Of a stretch of DNA of 64,000 nt, positions 8,404 through 17,016 are shown piece after piece; the stretch's first letter is position 1; the number at the start of each line of letters is the position of its first letter. The notes beneath the pieces are model-generated. The model was not told where the DNA came from. It saw only the letters and a list, made by a program, of their open reading frames with translations, and did no database searches. The translations under genes were made by a program, and so were the position numbers. This DNA is from Rhodoferax sp. (GTDB lineage Bacteria > Pseudomonadota > Gammaproteobacteria > Burkholderiales > Burkholderiaceae_C): the NCBI GenBank assembly GCA_024236015.1, contig JACKLK010000012.1, forward strand, positions 67,592-131,591, given 5' to 3'.

Positions 8404-10401
8404 TCAGAAATGAATCCCCCGCATCATCTGCTGCATCGCGATCGCCTCCGCGGACAGCTGCTGCTTGGCCGGCTTCTCGCCCGGCTTGGCGCCCTTGGCC
8501 GCTGACGAATCCGGGAACATGCGAAAGCTGGTGTTCATCGCGATCTGCGCCACACGCGGCACCAGCGCGTGCATCAGCTGGCCGGTGATGCCGAGCCGGG
8601 TCGCGATGCGCACCGGCTTGAAGATGCAGGCCTGGGCGATCATGTCGGCGGCCTCCTCGGGCGAGAGCGTCGGCACGTTGTTGTACAGGCCGGTGGGCGC
8701 GATCATCGGGGTGCGCACCAGCGGCATGTTGATGGTCGTGAACGAGATGCCCTGGTCGGCGAACTCGCTGGAGGCGCAACGCGTCCAGGCATCGAGCGCC
8801 GCCTTGGAGGCCACGTAGGCCGAGAATCGCGGCGCATTCGTCAGCACGCCGATCGAGCTGATGTTGACCACGTGGCCCTTCTTCTTCGCCACCATGGCCG
8901 GCAGGATGCCCATCGTCACGCGCAGGCAGCCGAAGTAGTTGAGCTGCATCGTGCGCTCATAGTCGTGGAAGCGGTCGTAGCTGGACTCGATCGCGCGGCG
9001 GATCGAGCGGCCCGCGTTGTTGATCAGGAAGTCGACGCCGCCGTGGTTGTCGTGCAGCAGCTGGATGAAGCGGTCGCAGTCGGCCATGTCGGCGATGTCG
9101 GCCGGGTAGGCGATGAAGGTGTAGCCCTTCGATTTGGCCTCTTTGCAGGCTTCCTCGAGCTTGTCGACGTCACGCCCGCAGATGATGGTGGTGGCGCCGG
9201 CTTCGGCGAACTTGTGCGCCGCCGCCAGGCCGATGCCCGACGACCCACCGGTGACCAGCACCACCTTGCCGCCCACGGTGCCGCGCAAGGAGCGGTCGAT
9301 GTGCAGGTCCGGGTCGAGGTGGCGCTCCCAGTAGTCCCAGATGCGCCAGGCGTAGTCCTTCAGGTTCGGGCAGGCGATGCCGGTGCCCTTGAGCGCGGCC
9401 AGTGTCTCGCGGCAGTCGAAGCGCGTGGGATAGTTGACGAAGGTCAGCATGTCCTCGGGCAGGCCGAGGTCCTTCATGACCGCATTGCGCACCCGGCGCA
9501 CCGGCGCCAGCGCCATCAGGCCCTTGGTCACGCTGCGCGGGATGAAGCCCAGCAGCGCCGCGTTGACGAACAGGTTCATCTTGGGCGCGTGCGCCGCCTT
9601 GCTGAAGATGTCGAGCACGTCGCCGACGCGGTAGCCGACCGGGTCGACGAGGTGGAAGCACTTCTTCGCAATGCCGCTCTTGTGGCTGATCGCATCGAGC
9701 GCATCAACGACGAAGTCGACCGGCACGATGTTGATGCGCCCGCCCTCGAGCCCGATCGACGGCATCCATGGCGGCAGCAGCTGGCGCATGCGCTGGATCA
9801 GCTTGAAGAAGTAATAGGGCCCGTCGACCTTGTCCATCTCGCCGGTCGTGCTGTCGCCCACCACCATGGCCGGGCGGTACACCGACCACGGCACCTTGCA
9901 CTCCTGGCGCACGATCTTCTCGCTCTCGTGCTTGGTCATGAAATACGGATGCTCGATGTTCTCGGCCTCCTCGAACATGTCCTCGCGGAACACGCCCTCG
10001 TACAGGCCGGCGGCCGCGATCGAGCTGACATGGTGGAAATGCCCGGCGTCGATGGCCTTGGCCAGTTCGACCGTGTTGCGCGTGCCGTCGATGTTGACGG
10101 CCACCTGCTGCTGCTCGTCGGCCGACAGGTCGTAGACCGCCGCAAGATGGTAGAAATGGTCCACCGTGCCCTTGAGCGACTTGATCGCCTCGGCCGAGAC
10201 GCCGAGTTTCTTCTGCGTCAGGTCGCCGAACACCGGAACCGCACGCGCGGCACTGACGCCCCAGTACTCGCGCAGCGCCTTGACCTTGGACTCGCTCTCC
10301 TTGCGGATCAGGAAATGGACCACGGATCCCTTGCGCGCAAGCAGCTTGCCAACCAGGCGCTTGCCGATGAATCCGGTCGCGCCCGTCACGAAATAATGCA
10401 T
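8404..10401 (-). CDS. Two-domain fatty acyl-CoA/aldehyde reductase (SDR fusion)
   Basis: This 665-residue protein has two Rossmann domains. The N-terminal one (about 1-350) is a NAD-binding-4/extended SDR domain with TGATGFIG at 6-13 and Y153-x3-K157. The C-terminal one (about 375-630) is a classical SDR with TGGSSGIG at 384-391, NNAG at 461 and Y529-x3-K533. This order and length match the bacterial reductases that take fatty acyl-CoA to alcohol for wax esters (Marinobacter Maqu_2507 type). The ATG at 10401 has a GAGGAA ribosome site. The phasin and patatin genes start on the opposite strand 219 nt away, and a wax ester synthase lies at 13710-15302, so fatty alcohol for storage wax is the likely product. 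Confidence 0.85.
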   Translation of the reverse strand: MHYFVTGATGFIGKRLVGKLLARKGSVVHFLIRKESESKVKALREYWGVSAARAVPVFGDLTQKKLGVSAEAIKSLKGTVDHFYHLAAVYDLSADEQQQVAVNIDGTRNTVELAKAIDAGHFHHVSSIAAAGLYEGVFREDMFEEAENIEHPYFMTKHESEKIVRQECKVPWSVYRPAMVVGDSTTGEMDKVDGPYYFFKLIQRMRQLLPPWMPSIGLEGGRINIVPVDFVVDALDAISHKSGIAKKCFHLVDPVGYRVGDVLDIFSKAAHAPKMNLFVNAALLGFIPRSVTKGLMALAPVRRVRNAVMKDLGLPEDMLTFVNYPTRFDCRETLAALKGTGIACPNLKDYAWRIWDYWERHLDPDLHIDRSLRGTVGGKVVLVTGGSSGIGLAAAHKFAEAGATTIICGRDVDKLEEACKEAKSKGYTFIAYPADIADMADCDRFIQLLHDNHGGVDFLINNAGRSIRRAIESSYDRFHDYERTMQLNYFGCLRVTMGILPAMVAKKKGHVVNISSIGVLTNAPRFSAYVASKAALDAWTRCASSEFADQGISFTTINMPLVRTPMIAPTGLYNNVPTLSPEEAADMIAQACIFKPVRIATRLGITGQLMHALVPRVAQIAMNTSFRMFPDSSAAKGAKPGEKPAKQQLSAEAIAMQQMMRGIHF

Positions 10402-10620
10402 GTCAGTTCCTCATTGGTTGCCGGTGGACTCTTCACTCATGGCATTCTTGCCGAAAAAACCCCGCTTGGCATTCAGCATTAACCCACCCTGCTTGCGGGC
10501 CGGCGGTACGCGACAATTTAGTGGCAAGCACCTACACCCTGCCCGCCCGCCTTCGTACAGTCGACGGGTCATCACCCGCCGTCCGTGCCCCTGCGGACGT
10601 CGCATCGCGAGGAGACTCCC

Positions 10621-11226
10621 ATGGTCAAGAAACTGCACAAATCCGGCCCGTCCGCACCAGAGGCCCATGTCCCGCTGACCGGTTCGGTCAAGGATTCCGC
10701 CCAGCAGATCTGGCAGGCCGGCCTGGGCGCGTTTGCCAAGGCGCAGGCCGAAGGCACGCGCGCCTTCGAGGCCCTGGTCAAGGAAGGCACGGCGTTGCAG
10801 CGCAAGACCCAGGCCGCGGCCGAGGACCGCATCACCGATGCCACCGACCGCATGACCCACATGGCCAGCGACATCTCGTCCCGGGCCACCGGCCATTGGG
10901 ACAAGCTGGAGAACATCTTCGAGGAGCGCGTGGCCAAGGCGCTGAACAAGCTCGGCGTGCCGTCGGCCAAGGACGTCAACGCCCTGATCGCACGGATCGA
11001 CGAACTCAAGCTCAGCGTGCAGAAGCTCTCGGGCGAGCAGCCGGCAGCCACCGCCGCCCCCCGCAAGAAGGCCACGCGAAGCAGCAAGCCATCCGCGCCG
11101 GCGGCCAAGGCCACGGCCGCCCGGAAGGCACCGGCCAAGGCAGCAGCCAAGGCCGTGAAGACCACGGCGACGACGCGCCGCACGGCGGCCAAGCGCAAGC
11201 CGGCTGGCACGTCGGCTGCCGGCTGA
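10621..11226 (+). CDS. Phasin-family granule-associated protein with Lys/Ala-rich tail
   Basis: This 201-residue protein has a phasin-like amphipathic, coiled-coil N-terminal half (residues about 15-135, with IWQAGLGAFAKAQAEG and repeated A-x-D-R-I-T/D-R-M-T heptads). Its C-terminal tail from about residue 140 is very rich in Ala, Lys and Arg, like the histone-H1-like tails of PhaF-type phasins. Phasins coat polyhydroxyalkanoate or neutral-lipid granules; the basic tail of PhaF binds DNA and helps divide granules between daughter cells. ATG 10621 is preceded by GAGGAGAC. The patatin gene starts 1 nt after the stop, so the two are co-transcribed. Confidence 0.85.
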   Translation: MVKKLHKSGPSAPEAHVPLTGSVKDSAQQIWQAGLGAFAKAQAEGTRAFEALVKEGTALQRKTQAAAEDRITDATDRMTHMASDISSRATGHWDKLENIFEERVAKALNKLGVPSAKDVNALIARIDELKLSVQKLSGEQPAATAAPRKKATRSSKPSAPAAKATAARKAPAKAAAKAVKTTATTRRTAAKRKPAGTSAAG

Positions 11227-11227
11227 T

Positions 11228-12520
11228 TTGGCCGCGCCAACGCGCAAGGCGGCGCGCAAGGCCGCCACCACCCGGGCCGAAGCAGGCCGCGGCACGAAAC
11301 CCCGGATCGCACTGGCACTGGCCGGCGGCGGCCCGTTGGGAGCGATCTACGAGATCGGCGCCTTGTGCGCCCTCGAACAGTCGCTGACCGGCCTGGAGTT
11401 GAACCGGCTCGACCACTACGTGGGCGTGTCCGCCGGCGGCTTCATCGCGGCAGGCCTGGCCAACGGCATCTCGGCGCGCGACCTGTGCGCCTCCTTCATC
11501 GAAGGCGACCCCAGCGGCCATGCCGTGTTCGACCCGGCCTGGCTGATGCAGCCGGCCACCGACGAGCTCATCCGCCGCGGCATCATGTGGCCCGGCCTCG
11601 TGCTCGGCGCCTTGTGGCGCCTGACAGCCGGCCGCAAGTCGCTGATGCATACGCTCGAGCACCTGGGCGCGGGCCTGCCGACCGGGGTGTTCTCCAACCG
11701 CAACATCCATACCGAGCTGGCACGCCTGTTCGAGCGCGAGGGCTTCACCAACGACTTCCGCAAGCTCAAGAGCCGCCTGACCCTGGTCGCCACCAACCTC
11801 GACACCGGCGAGGCCGCGCCCTTCGGCAGCCCCGGCTGGGACCACGTGCCGATCTCGCAGGCGGTGCAGGCCAGCTCGGCCCTGCCCGGGCTGTATCCGC
11901 CGGTGGAGATCGACGACCAGTATTACGTCGACGGCGCACTCAAGAAGACCTTGCATGCGTCGATGGCGATGGACCAGGGCGTGGATCTGATGTTGTGCCT
12001 CAATCCGCTGGTGCCGTTCGACGCCAGCATGCCGGAGTCGCCACGCGTGATGCAGCGCGGCCTGGCGCCGGAGCGCCGGCGCATACCGCGCATCATCGAA
12101 GGCGGCCTGCCATCGGTGCTGAGCCAGACTTTCCGCTCCATGATCCACTCGCGCATGGCACTGGGCATGAAGCACTACGAACGCGCCTATCCCGACACCG
12201 ACATCGTGCTGATCGAGCCCGATCACCGCGACCCTGAGCTGTACCTGGCCAACACCTTCAGCTACCGCCAGCGCCGCCACCTGGCCGAACATGCCTTCCA
12301 GCAGACGCGCCAGATGCTGCGTTCACGCAAGACCGGCCTGTCGGCCAAGCTCTCGCGCCACGGCATCCACATCAACCATGCCGCGCTGGACGACCCCAAG
12401 GCCCACCTGTGCACCCCCTTGAAGCCGCCGACCCGTGTCGGCCGCGCCATTGCATCTTTGCAGGAAGTGATGGACGATCTGGGGCATATGGTCAAACACC
12501 ACCCGACAGCGGCTGCGTGA
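11228..12520 (+). CDS. Patatin-like phospholipase/lipid esterase
   Basis: This 430-residue patatin-fold hydrolase has the oxyanion loop GGGPLG (33-38), the nucleophile elbow GVSAGG (Ser68) and the second dyad residue in VDGA (Asp235). All catalytic parts are present. It begins at TTG 11228, directly after the phasin stop; no later start leaves the oxyanion loop intact. The first 25 residues are basic and Ala/Lys/Arg-rich like the phasin tail. The family cleaves acyl chains from phospholipids, triacylglycerol or polyesters. Joined to a phasin gene, it may mobilise granule lipid or polymer, but the substrate is an inference. No signal peptide is visible, so it is probably cytoplasmic. Confidence 0.87.
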   Translation: MAAPTRKAARKAATTRAEAGRGTKPRIALALAGGGPLGAIYEIGALCALEQSLTGLELNRLDHYVGVSAGGFIAAGLANGISARDLCASFIEGDPSGHAVFDPAWLMQPATDELIRRGIMWPGLVLGALWRLTAGRKSLMHTLEHLGAGLPTGVFSNRNIHTELARLFEREGFTNDFRKLKSRLTLVATNLDTGEAAPFGSPGWDHVPISQAVQASSALPGLYPPVEIDDQYYVDGALKKTLHASMAMDQGVDLMLCLNPLVPFDASMPESPRVMQRGLAPERRRIPRIIEGGLPSVLSQTFRSMIHSRMALGMKHYERAYPDTDIVLIEPDHRDPELYLANTFSYRQRRHLAEHAFQQTRQMLRSRKTGLSAKLSRHGIHINHAALDDPKAHLCTPLKPPTRVGRAIASLQEVMDDLGHMVKHHPTAAA

Positions 12521-13008
12521 AATGAAGGCTGCGTCAAGCTTACACGATGGCCATCCCGGCTCGATGGGTTCGATTCCCGGCGGACCGGCACTGGCGTTGG
12601 GCGCGGAGAGCGCAGTGGTACACGGGCTGCGAAGGCCCGTGGGGCCCATGCGCGGCGCTTCGGTGCGGCGGTCGGGCGCTGAACGCGCCGACTGCCCTGC
12701 GGTGCTCGCTCTTGCGCCTGCATCGCGCAACTCACTGCGCGCCCTGCGGGCGCTCCGTTCAGACAGGCGCGATGAGAATGATGACGAACGCGCTTCGCGC
12801 GAGGCGCAAGACCTGCGCTCCTCGGCGCCGCACAGGCGCGCCGCGCATGGGCCCCACGGGCCTTCGCAGCCAGGCTGTGGCTTGCCGTCACGCCACGACC
12901 AACCGACCGGCGCTTTCAGTGCAACGTTCACCGCAGTGCCCGCGCCGGGGCCGGCCTGCCGCGACGCGCATCGAAGCCACAGCAAGGCGCGGGCGCGGAG
13001 CAACTGAC
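12521..13008. other. Gene-free stretch holding a large inverted-repeat element
   Basis: These 488 bases lie between patatin and the TetR gene. A frame in phase with TetR is open through it, but its Cys/Arg/Pro-rich product looks like chance translation of repeat DNA and has no recognised domain. The stretch is mostly the inverted-repeat element described separately. The last part carries the TetR ribosome site (GCGGAG) and presumably its promoter. Confidence 0.55.
12626..12870. repeat. 33-bp perfect inverted repeat, about 180 bp apart
   Basis: The 33 bases at 12626-12658 (starting GCTGCGAAGGCCCGTGGGGC) are the exact reverse complement of 12838-12870. The inner flanks are also partly complementary: GTGCGGCG and CTTGCGCCT occur in mirrored positions. 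The whole 245-bp block can therefore fold into one long imperfect hairpin. There is no transposase gene. It may be a small non-autonomous mobile element (MITE-like) or a large structured repeat of the REP/BIME kind. I saw no second copy in the window. Confidence 0.8.
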
Positions 13009-13674
13009 ATGGCCAAGAAAGCCCCTCGCCGCACCGCCGAGCGCATCCTCGAAGTCACGCTGGAGCTGTTCAACCGCTTCGGCGAACCCAATGTGTCGAC
13101 CACGCTGATCTCGGCCGAACTCAACATCAGCCCCGGCAACCTGTATTACCACTACCCGGCCAAGGACGAGCTGATCAATTCGCTGTTCGATCGCTTCGAA
13201 CGCTCGCTCACCGAACTGCTCAACGCCAGCGACGGCGTGCGTGATGTCGAGGATGCCTGGTTCTTCATGCACAGCCTGTTCGAGCTGATCTGGCAATACC
13301 GCTTCCTGTACCGCGACCTGAACGACCTGCTGTCGAAGAACCGGCGCCTGGAAACCCATGTGCAGACCATGCTCAAGAACAAGACGCGCTCGATCCGCGC
13401 CATGCTCGACGGCATGAGCCGCTCGGGCGCGGTCAGCATCGATTCGCGCGAGGTCGAGCCGACCGCCACCAGCATGGTGGTGGTGCTGACCTACTGGCTG
13501 AGCTTCGAATACGTGCGCGACCCACGCAAGGCACTCGAGCCCGAAAGCGCCGAAGCCGCACTGCTGCGCGGCGCCCACCATGTGCTCAACCTGCTGGTGC
13601 CCTACCTCGAGCAGGGCCAGCGCATGCACCTGCTGACGCTGGTCGGGGCCTACGACAAGCCTGCGGCGACCTGA
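13009..13674 (+). CDS. TetR-family transcriptional regulator
   Basis: This 221-residue protein has an N-terminal helix-turn-helix (residues about 10-55: RILEVTLELFNRFGE, then NISPGNLYYHYPAKDEL), the classic TetR signature, followed by a helical ligand-binding domain. ATG 13009 is preceded by GGAG at a suitable distance. It lies between a phasin/patatin pair and a wax ester synthase/acyl-CoA-binding protein pair, so it may sense an acyl-CoA or fatty acid and repress lipid-storage genes. A candidate operator is the palindrome at 15412-15431. The effector is unknown. Confidence 0.88.
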   Translation: MAKKAPRRTAERILEVTLELFNRFGEPNVSTTLISAELNISPGNLYYHYPAKDELINSLFDRFERSLTELLNASDGVRDVEDAWFFMHSLFELIWQYRFLYRDLNDLLSKNRRLETHVQTMLKNKTRSIRAMLDGMSRSGAVSIDSREVEPTATSMVVVLTYWLSFEYVRDPRKALEPESAEAALLRGAHHVLNLLVPYLEQGQRMHLLTLVGAYDKPAAT

Positions 13675-13709
13675 GTCCGACGGCCACGCCCGGCCTCAGG
13701 CGATCACTC

Positions 13710-15302
13710 TCACTCGTTCCAGGGCAACATCAGCGTCAACAGCGACAGCTTGGCGAACTCCGGCTCGAAGCCATTGATGATGTTCTGCGGGTCGGAACAC
13801 AGCTGCGTGTCGGTGATCACGCCGAACTGCACGCCGCCGCCGTAGCTGAGGATGGACACACCGAGCCCGACCGAACCGCTTTGCGGCACCCAGAACAGGC
13901 TTTGCTCCAGCGTCGACCCCAGGAACCTGAGTTTTTCGCGCGGCCCGGGCACGTTCGTCATCACCGCCGTCGTCTTGCGCGAGAACAGGTTCAGCAAGGC
14001 ATCCTGCGCCGGCTTGATCAGCAGGCCGGCAACCGCCAGCAGGCCGAAGGCCAGCAACGGCTGCAGGCTGCCCTTGAGTTCGCGCATGCGCCGGCGCACC
14101 TCGTAGACCCGCTCGACGGGGTTCTCCAGCCCGATCGGCAGCACCACCGGCGCCAGGCCGAACCGGTTGCCCAGCTTGTAGGCCTCGTCCAGCGGACGCA
14201 GGTTGACCGGCACCATGGCCCGGATCTCCTTGCCCTGGACCTTGTCGCCCTTGGCGCGCAGGTAGGCACCGATGGCGCCGGCCACGCAGCTGAGCAACAC
14301 GTCGTTGATCGAGCAGTTCAGCGCCTTGCCGACCGCACGCACCTCGTTCAGCGGAATCGGCTCGCACCAGGCGACCCGCTTGTGGTTGCCCGGGGTTCCC
14401 TTGAGGCGGGTCGGCGAGTCGTCGGGCATCAGCGCGAGCGCCGAGGCATCGCGCATCAGCTGGTAGGCCAGGCGCGCCACCTCGGCGCCGCCGGCCATGC
14501 CCTTCTCGACGCCTTTCTGGGGTTCGGCCAGCAGGTCGAACGCGCCGGCCACACCTTCGCCGGCGCTGCCGATGGCTTTCACGGCCAGGCCGGTGAAGGG
14601 CCGGATGAAGGTCTCGGCGATCCAGTCCTGCACGTCGTGGCCGTCGCCGGCTCCATGGCTCGATGCGGGCGCGGGCGCAGGCGGCGGCGCACCGCCGTCG
14701 ACCAGCGACTGCGTGACCGCGATCAGCGCAATGCCGTCGGCGATGCAGTGGTGGATACGCACCATCATGGCCGAGCCGCCCTGGTAGTCCTCCACGAGGT
14801 GGAACTGCCACAACGGCCGGCGCATGTCCAGCGGCGTCATCGCCAGCTCGGCAAGGCGGTCCTGCAACGCCTCCTGCTCACGTCCCCTGGGTTTGCGCGC
14901 CAGCGTCTCGGTGACCACGTGGTGATCGATGGCAAACCCGGCATCCTCGACCCAGCTCGCGCCGGCGGCGTCATGCTCGACGCGCTGGCGGAACCGCGGG
15001 TATTGCAGCAGCCGCTCGGTGATGCGCTGGCACAGGTCCTCGCGCCGGATGCCCGGCTTGAGCACCCAGACACCGACAATCATCATCAGGTTGGACGCGC
15101 CGTCCATGCGCAGCCAGGCGGTGTCGACCTTGCTCATGCGTTCGCCGGCAACCGCCCCCGACACGGCGCCGACCGCCGCACCGACGCCGTCACGCACCGT
15201 GCCCGCCGCGCGCCGAGCCGCCTTTCGCACCCGTTTCGCGGCCGTGCCGGCGCCGCGGGAACCAGGCTGGGCGGCTTTGCCGGTGATGATGCGGGTGACC
15301 AT
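13710..15302 (-). CDS. Wax ester synthase/diacylglycerol acyltransferase (WS/DGAT)
   Basis: This 530-residue protein carries the WS/DGAT active site HHCIADG (His184, His185, Asp189) and the PLW block (163-165), and a full-length C-terminal domain. The family joins fatty acyl-CoA to fatty alcohol (wax ester) or diacylglycerol (triacylglycerol) at the membrane or lipid-body surface. I start at ATG 15302 because GGAGA precedes it well. That gives a 55-residue basic, Ala/Gly-rich extension before the usual family start at Met56 (15137), which has no ribosome site; the extension may bind membrane or granule. The gene converges on TetR and diverges from the acyl-CoA-binding protein gene. Confidence 0.92.
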   Translation of the reverse strand: MVTRIITGKAAQPGSRGAGTAAKRVRKAARRAAGTVRDGVGAAVGAVSGAVAGERMSKVDTAWLRMDGASNLMMIVGVWVLKPGIRREDLCQRITERLLQYPRFRQRVEHDAAGASWVEDAGFAIDHHVVTETLARKPRGREQEALQDRLAELAMTPLDMRRPLWQFHLVEDYQGGSAMMVRIHHCIADGIALIAVTQSLVDGGAPPPAPAPASSHGAGDGHDVQDWIAETFIRPFTGLAVKAIGSAGEGVAGAFDLLAEPQKGVEKGMAGGAEVARLAYQLMRDASALALMPDDSPTRLKGTPGNHKRVAWCEPIPLNEVRAVGKALNCSINDVLLSCVAGAIGAYLRAKGDKVQGKEIRAMVPVNLRPLDEAYKLGNRFGLAPVVLPIGLENPVERVYEVRRRMRELKGSLQPLLAFGLLAVAGLLIKPAQDALLNLFSRKTTAVMTNVPGPREKLRFLGSTLEQSLFWVPQSGSVGLGVSILSYGGGVQFGVITDTQLCSDPQNIINGFEPEFAKLSLLTLMLPWNE

Positions 15303-15411
15303 GGATGTCGTCTCCGGGTGGGCCGCTGGCCGCGGCGCGCGAAAAAAAGAGTGCAGGAGGCCCTGCGCTGGTTATTGTGGCGTCAAAAGCCGGCTTAAGA
15401 TACCGCAAGAC

Positions 15412-15431
15412 CATTGCGCGTTTGCGCAATG
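15412..15431. promoter_or_regulatory. Palindrome in divergent WS/DGAT - ACBP promoter region
   Basis: CATTGCGC and GCGCAATG form 8-bp perfect arms around GTTT. The site lies in the 173-bp divergent region between WS/DGAT (minus) and the acyl-CoA-binding protein gene (plus), 45 nt before the latter's start. Length and symmetry suit a TetR-family operator, and a TetR gene lies 1.7 kb away. Arms this long occur by chance in 64 kb, so position is the main support. Confidence 0.4.
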
Positions 15432-15475
15432 CACCAACCCGATCCGAGACCGGACACACCCAGGAGCACATCCCC

Positions 15476-15730
15476 ATGGCCGACCTGAAGAAGCAATTCG
15501 AAGCCGCCGCTGCCAACTCGAAGAACCTGAGCGAACGCCCCGACAACGCCACGCTGCTCAAGATCTACGCGCTGTACAAGCAAGGCAGCAACGGCGACAA
15601 CACCGACAAGAAACCCGGCTTCGGCGACATGGTCGGCCGCGCCAAGTGGGACGCCTGGAACGCGCTCAAGGGCACGTCGCAGGAAGACGCGATGCAGCAA
15701 TACATCGACCTGATCGAATCGCTCAGCTGA
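15476..15730 (+). CDS. Acyl-CoA-binding protein (ACBP)
   Basis: This 84-residue four-helix ACBP is of normal length. Family blocks are LLKIYALYKQGSNGDN and the helix holding KWDAWNALKG, which contain the Tyr and Lys residues that bind the CoA 3'-phosphate and acyl thioester in eukaryotic members. It binds medium- and long-chain acyl-CoA in the cytoplasm and buffers or delivers it. ATG 15476 is preceded by AGGAG. ACBP is found in only some bacteria. Here it is divergent from WS/DGAT and close to the acyl reductase, so a role in feeding acyl-CoA to wax/TAG synthesis is plausible. Confidence 0.92.
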   Translation: MADLKKQFEAAAANSKNLSERPDNATLLKIYALYKQGSNGDNTDKKPGFGDMVGRAKWDAWNALKGTSQEDAMQQYIDLIESLS

Positions 15731-15765
15731 CCCTGCACACCCCCCGCGGCCGCGGCACCCTGCCC

Positions 15766-17016
15766 TCAGGGGCCGATGACGCCGCGTTCGCGCAAGGCCT
15801 GCAGCTGCGCGTCACTGACGCCGACCTCGCGCAGCACCGCCTCGGTGTCCTGGCCCAGCGCGGGTGCATTGCGCCGGTGGCTGCCCGGCGTGCGCGACAA
15901 CTTCGGCACGAAGCCCGGCACGGCCACCTGCGTTCCATCCTCCAGTTGCACCGACGACAACATGCCGCGCGCCGCGTAATGCGGGTCGGCGGCGATGTCG
16001 GCAATGGTGTAGATGCGCCCGGCCGGCACCGCCGCCTGTTCGAGCGCCTGCAACACGTCGCCCGCCGGCAGGGTGCCGGCCCAGGCGCCGATGGCGGCGT
16101 CGATCTCGTCGACCCGCGCAACCCGCCCGGCGTTGTCGGCCAGCGCCGGGTCCTGCCCCAGGTCGTCGCGCCCGATCGTCCGCATCAAGCGCTTGAAGAT
16201 GCTGTCGCCATTGCCCGCGATGATGGCCCAGGAGCCGTCCGCGCACTGGTAGGCGTTGGTGGGCGCAATACCCGGCAAGGCACTTCCCGAAGGCCCGCGC
16301 ACCGCGCCGAACACGCCGTATTCCGGCAGCAGGCTTTCCATGCAGTTGAACACGGCCTCGTACAAGGCCACGTCGACCACCTGGCCCAGGCCTTTCGGAT
16401 GTTCGGCGCTGACGGTTGCATGCCGATGCTGCAAGGCCATCAGGATGCCGATCACGCCGTGCAGCGACGCCAGCGTGTCGCCGATGCTGATGCCCACGCG
16501 TACCGGCACCCGGCCGGGTTCGCCGGTCAGGTGGCGCAGGCCGCCCATGGCCTCGGCCACGACGCCGAAGCCGGGGCGATCGCGGTAGGGACCGGTCTGT
16601 CCGTAGCCGCTGATGCGCAGCATGATCAGCGCCGGATTGGCCGCCTGCAGCACCTCCGGGCCCAGCCCCCAGCCCTCCATCGCACCGGGCCGGAAATTCT
16701 CGATCAGCACGTCGGCCTGCGCGGCCAGGCTGCGCACGATGTCCTGTGCCTCGCGCTGGCGCAGGTCCAGCGCCACGGAGCGCTTGTTGCGCGACTGCAC
16801 CTGCCACCAGACCGAGGTGCCGTCCTTGAGCAGCCGCCACTTGCGCAGCGGGTCGCCGCCGGCGCCGCCCTTGCCCGTCGGGTCGGGGGGCGGTTCGAAC
16901 TTGATCACGTCGGCGCCGAAATCGGCCAGGGTCTTGGCCGCGAACGGGCCGGCGATCAGCTGGCCGAGTTCGAGCACCCGCAGCCCGGCCAGCGGCCCCG
17001 CCGATGCCGCCGTCAT
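15766..17016 (-). CDS. CaiB/BaiF-family (class III) CoA transferase
   Basis: This 416-residue protein of normal family length starts with LAGLRVLELGQLIAGPFAAK and contains VLIENFRPGAMEGWG and GISIGDTLASLHG, all standard class III CoA-transferase blocks. The Asp that forms the acyl-anhydride intermediate should lie around YRDRPGFG (residue about 150-160). Such enzymes move CoA between carboxylic acids; many are annotated formyl-CoA transferase but the substrate is usually unknown. ATG 17016 overlaps the stop of the PHA granule protein (ATGA), so the two are translated together. The neighbourhood suggests a role in acyl-CoA or hydroxyacyl-CoA turnover. Confidence 0.88.
   Translation of the reverse strand: MTAASAGPLAGLRVLELGQLIAGPFAAKTLADFGADVIKFEPPPDPTGKGGAGGDPLRKWRLLKDGTSVWWQVQSRNKRSVALDLRQREAQDIVRSLAAQADVLIENFRPGAMEGWGLGPEVLQAANPALIMLRISGYGQTGPYRDRPGFGVVAEAMGGLRHLTGEPGRVPVRVGISIGDTLASLHGVIGILMALQHRHATVSAEHPKGLGQVVDVALYEAVFNCMESLLPEYGVFGAVRGPSGSALPGIAPTNAYQCADGSWAIIAGNGDSIFKRLMRTIGRDDLGQDPALADNAGRVARVDEIDAAIGAWAGTLPAGDVLQALEQAAVPAGRIYTIADIAADPHYAARGMLSSVQLEDGTQVAVPGFVPKLSRTPGSHRRNAPALGQDTEAVLREVGVSDAQLQALRERGVIGP

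Noticed and set aside
8569..10482. Open frame of about 640 codons antisense to the acyl reductase
   Set aside because: The product is an Arg/His/Val-rich composition artefact. The minus strand encodes a full two-domain SDR protein with both active sites.
12626..12870. Insertion sequence
   Set aside because: The inverted arms are present but there is no transposase frame in the 180 bp between them, so it is reported only as a repeat element.
12547..13008. Long N-terminal extension of the TetR protein or a separate small gene
   Set aside because: The frame is open, but the product is Cys/Arg/Pro-rich and follows the inverted repeat. TetR proteins start at the DNA-binding domain, where ATG 13009 stands with a ribosome site.
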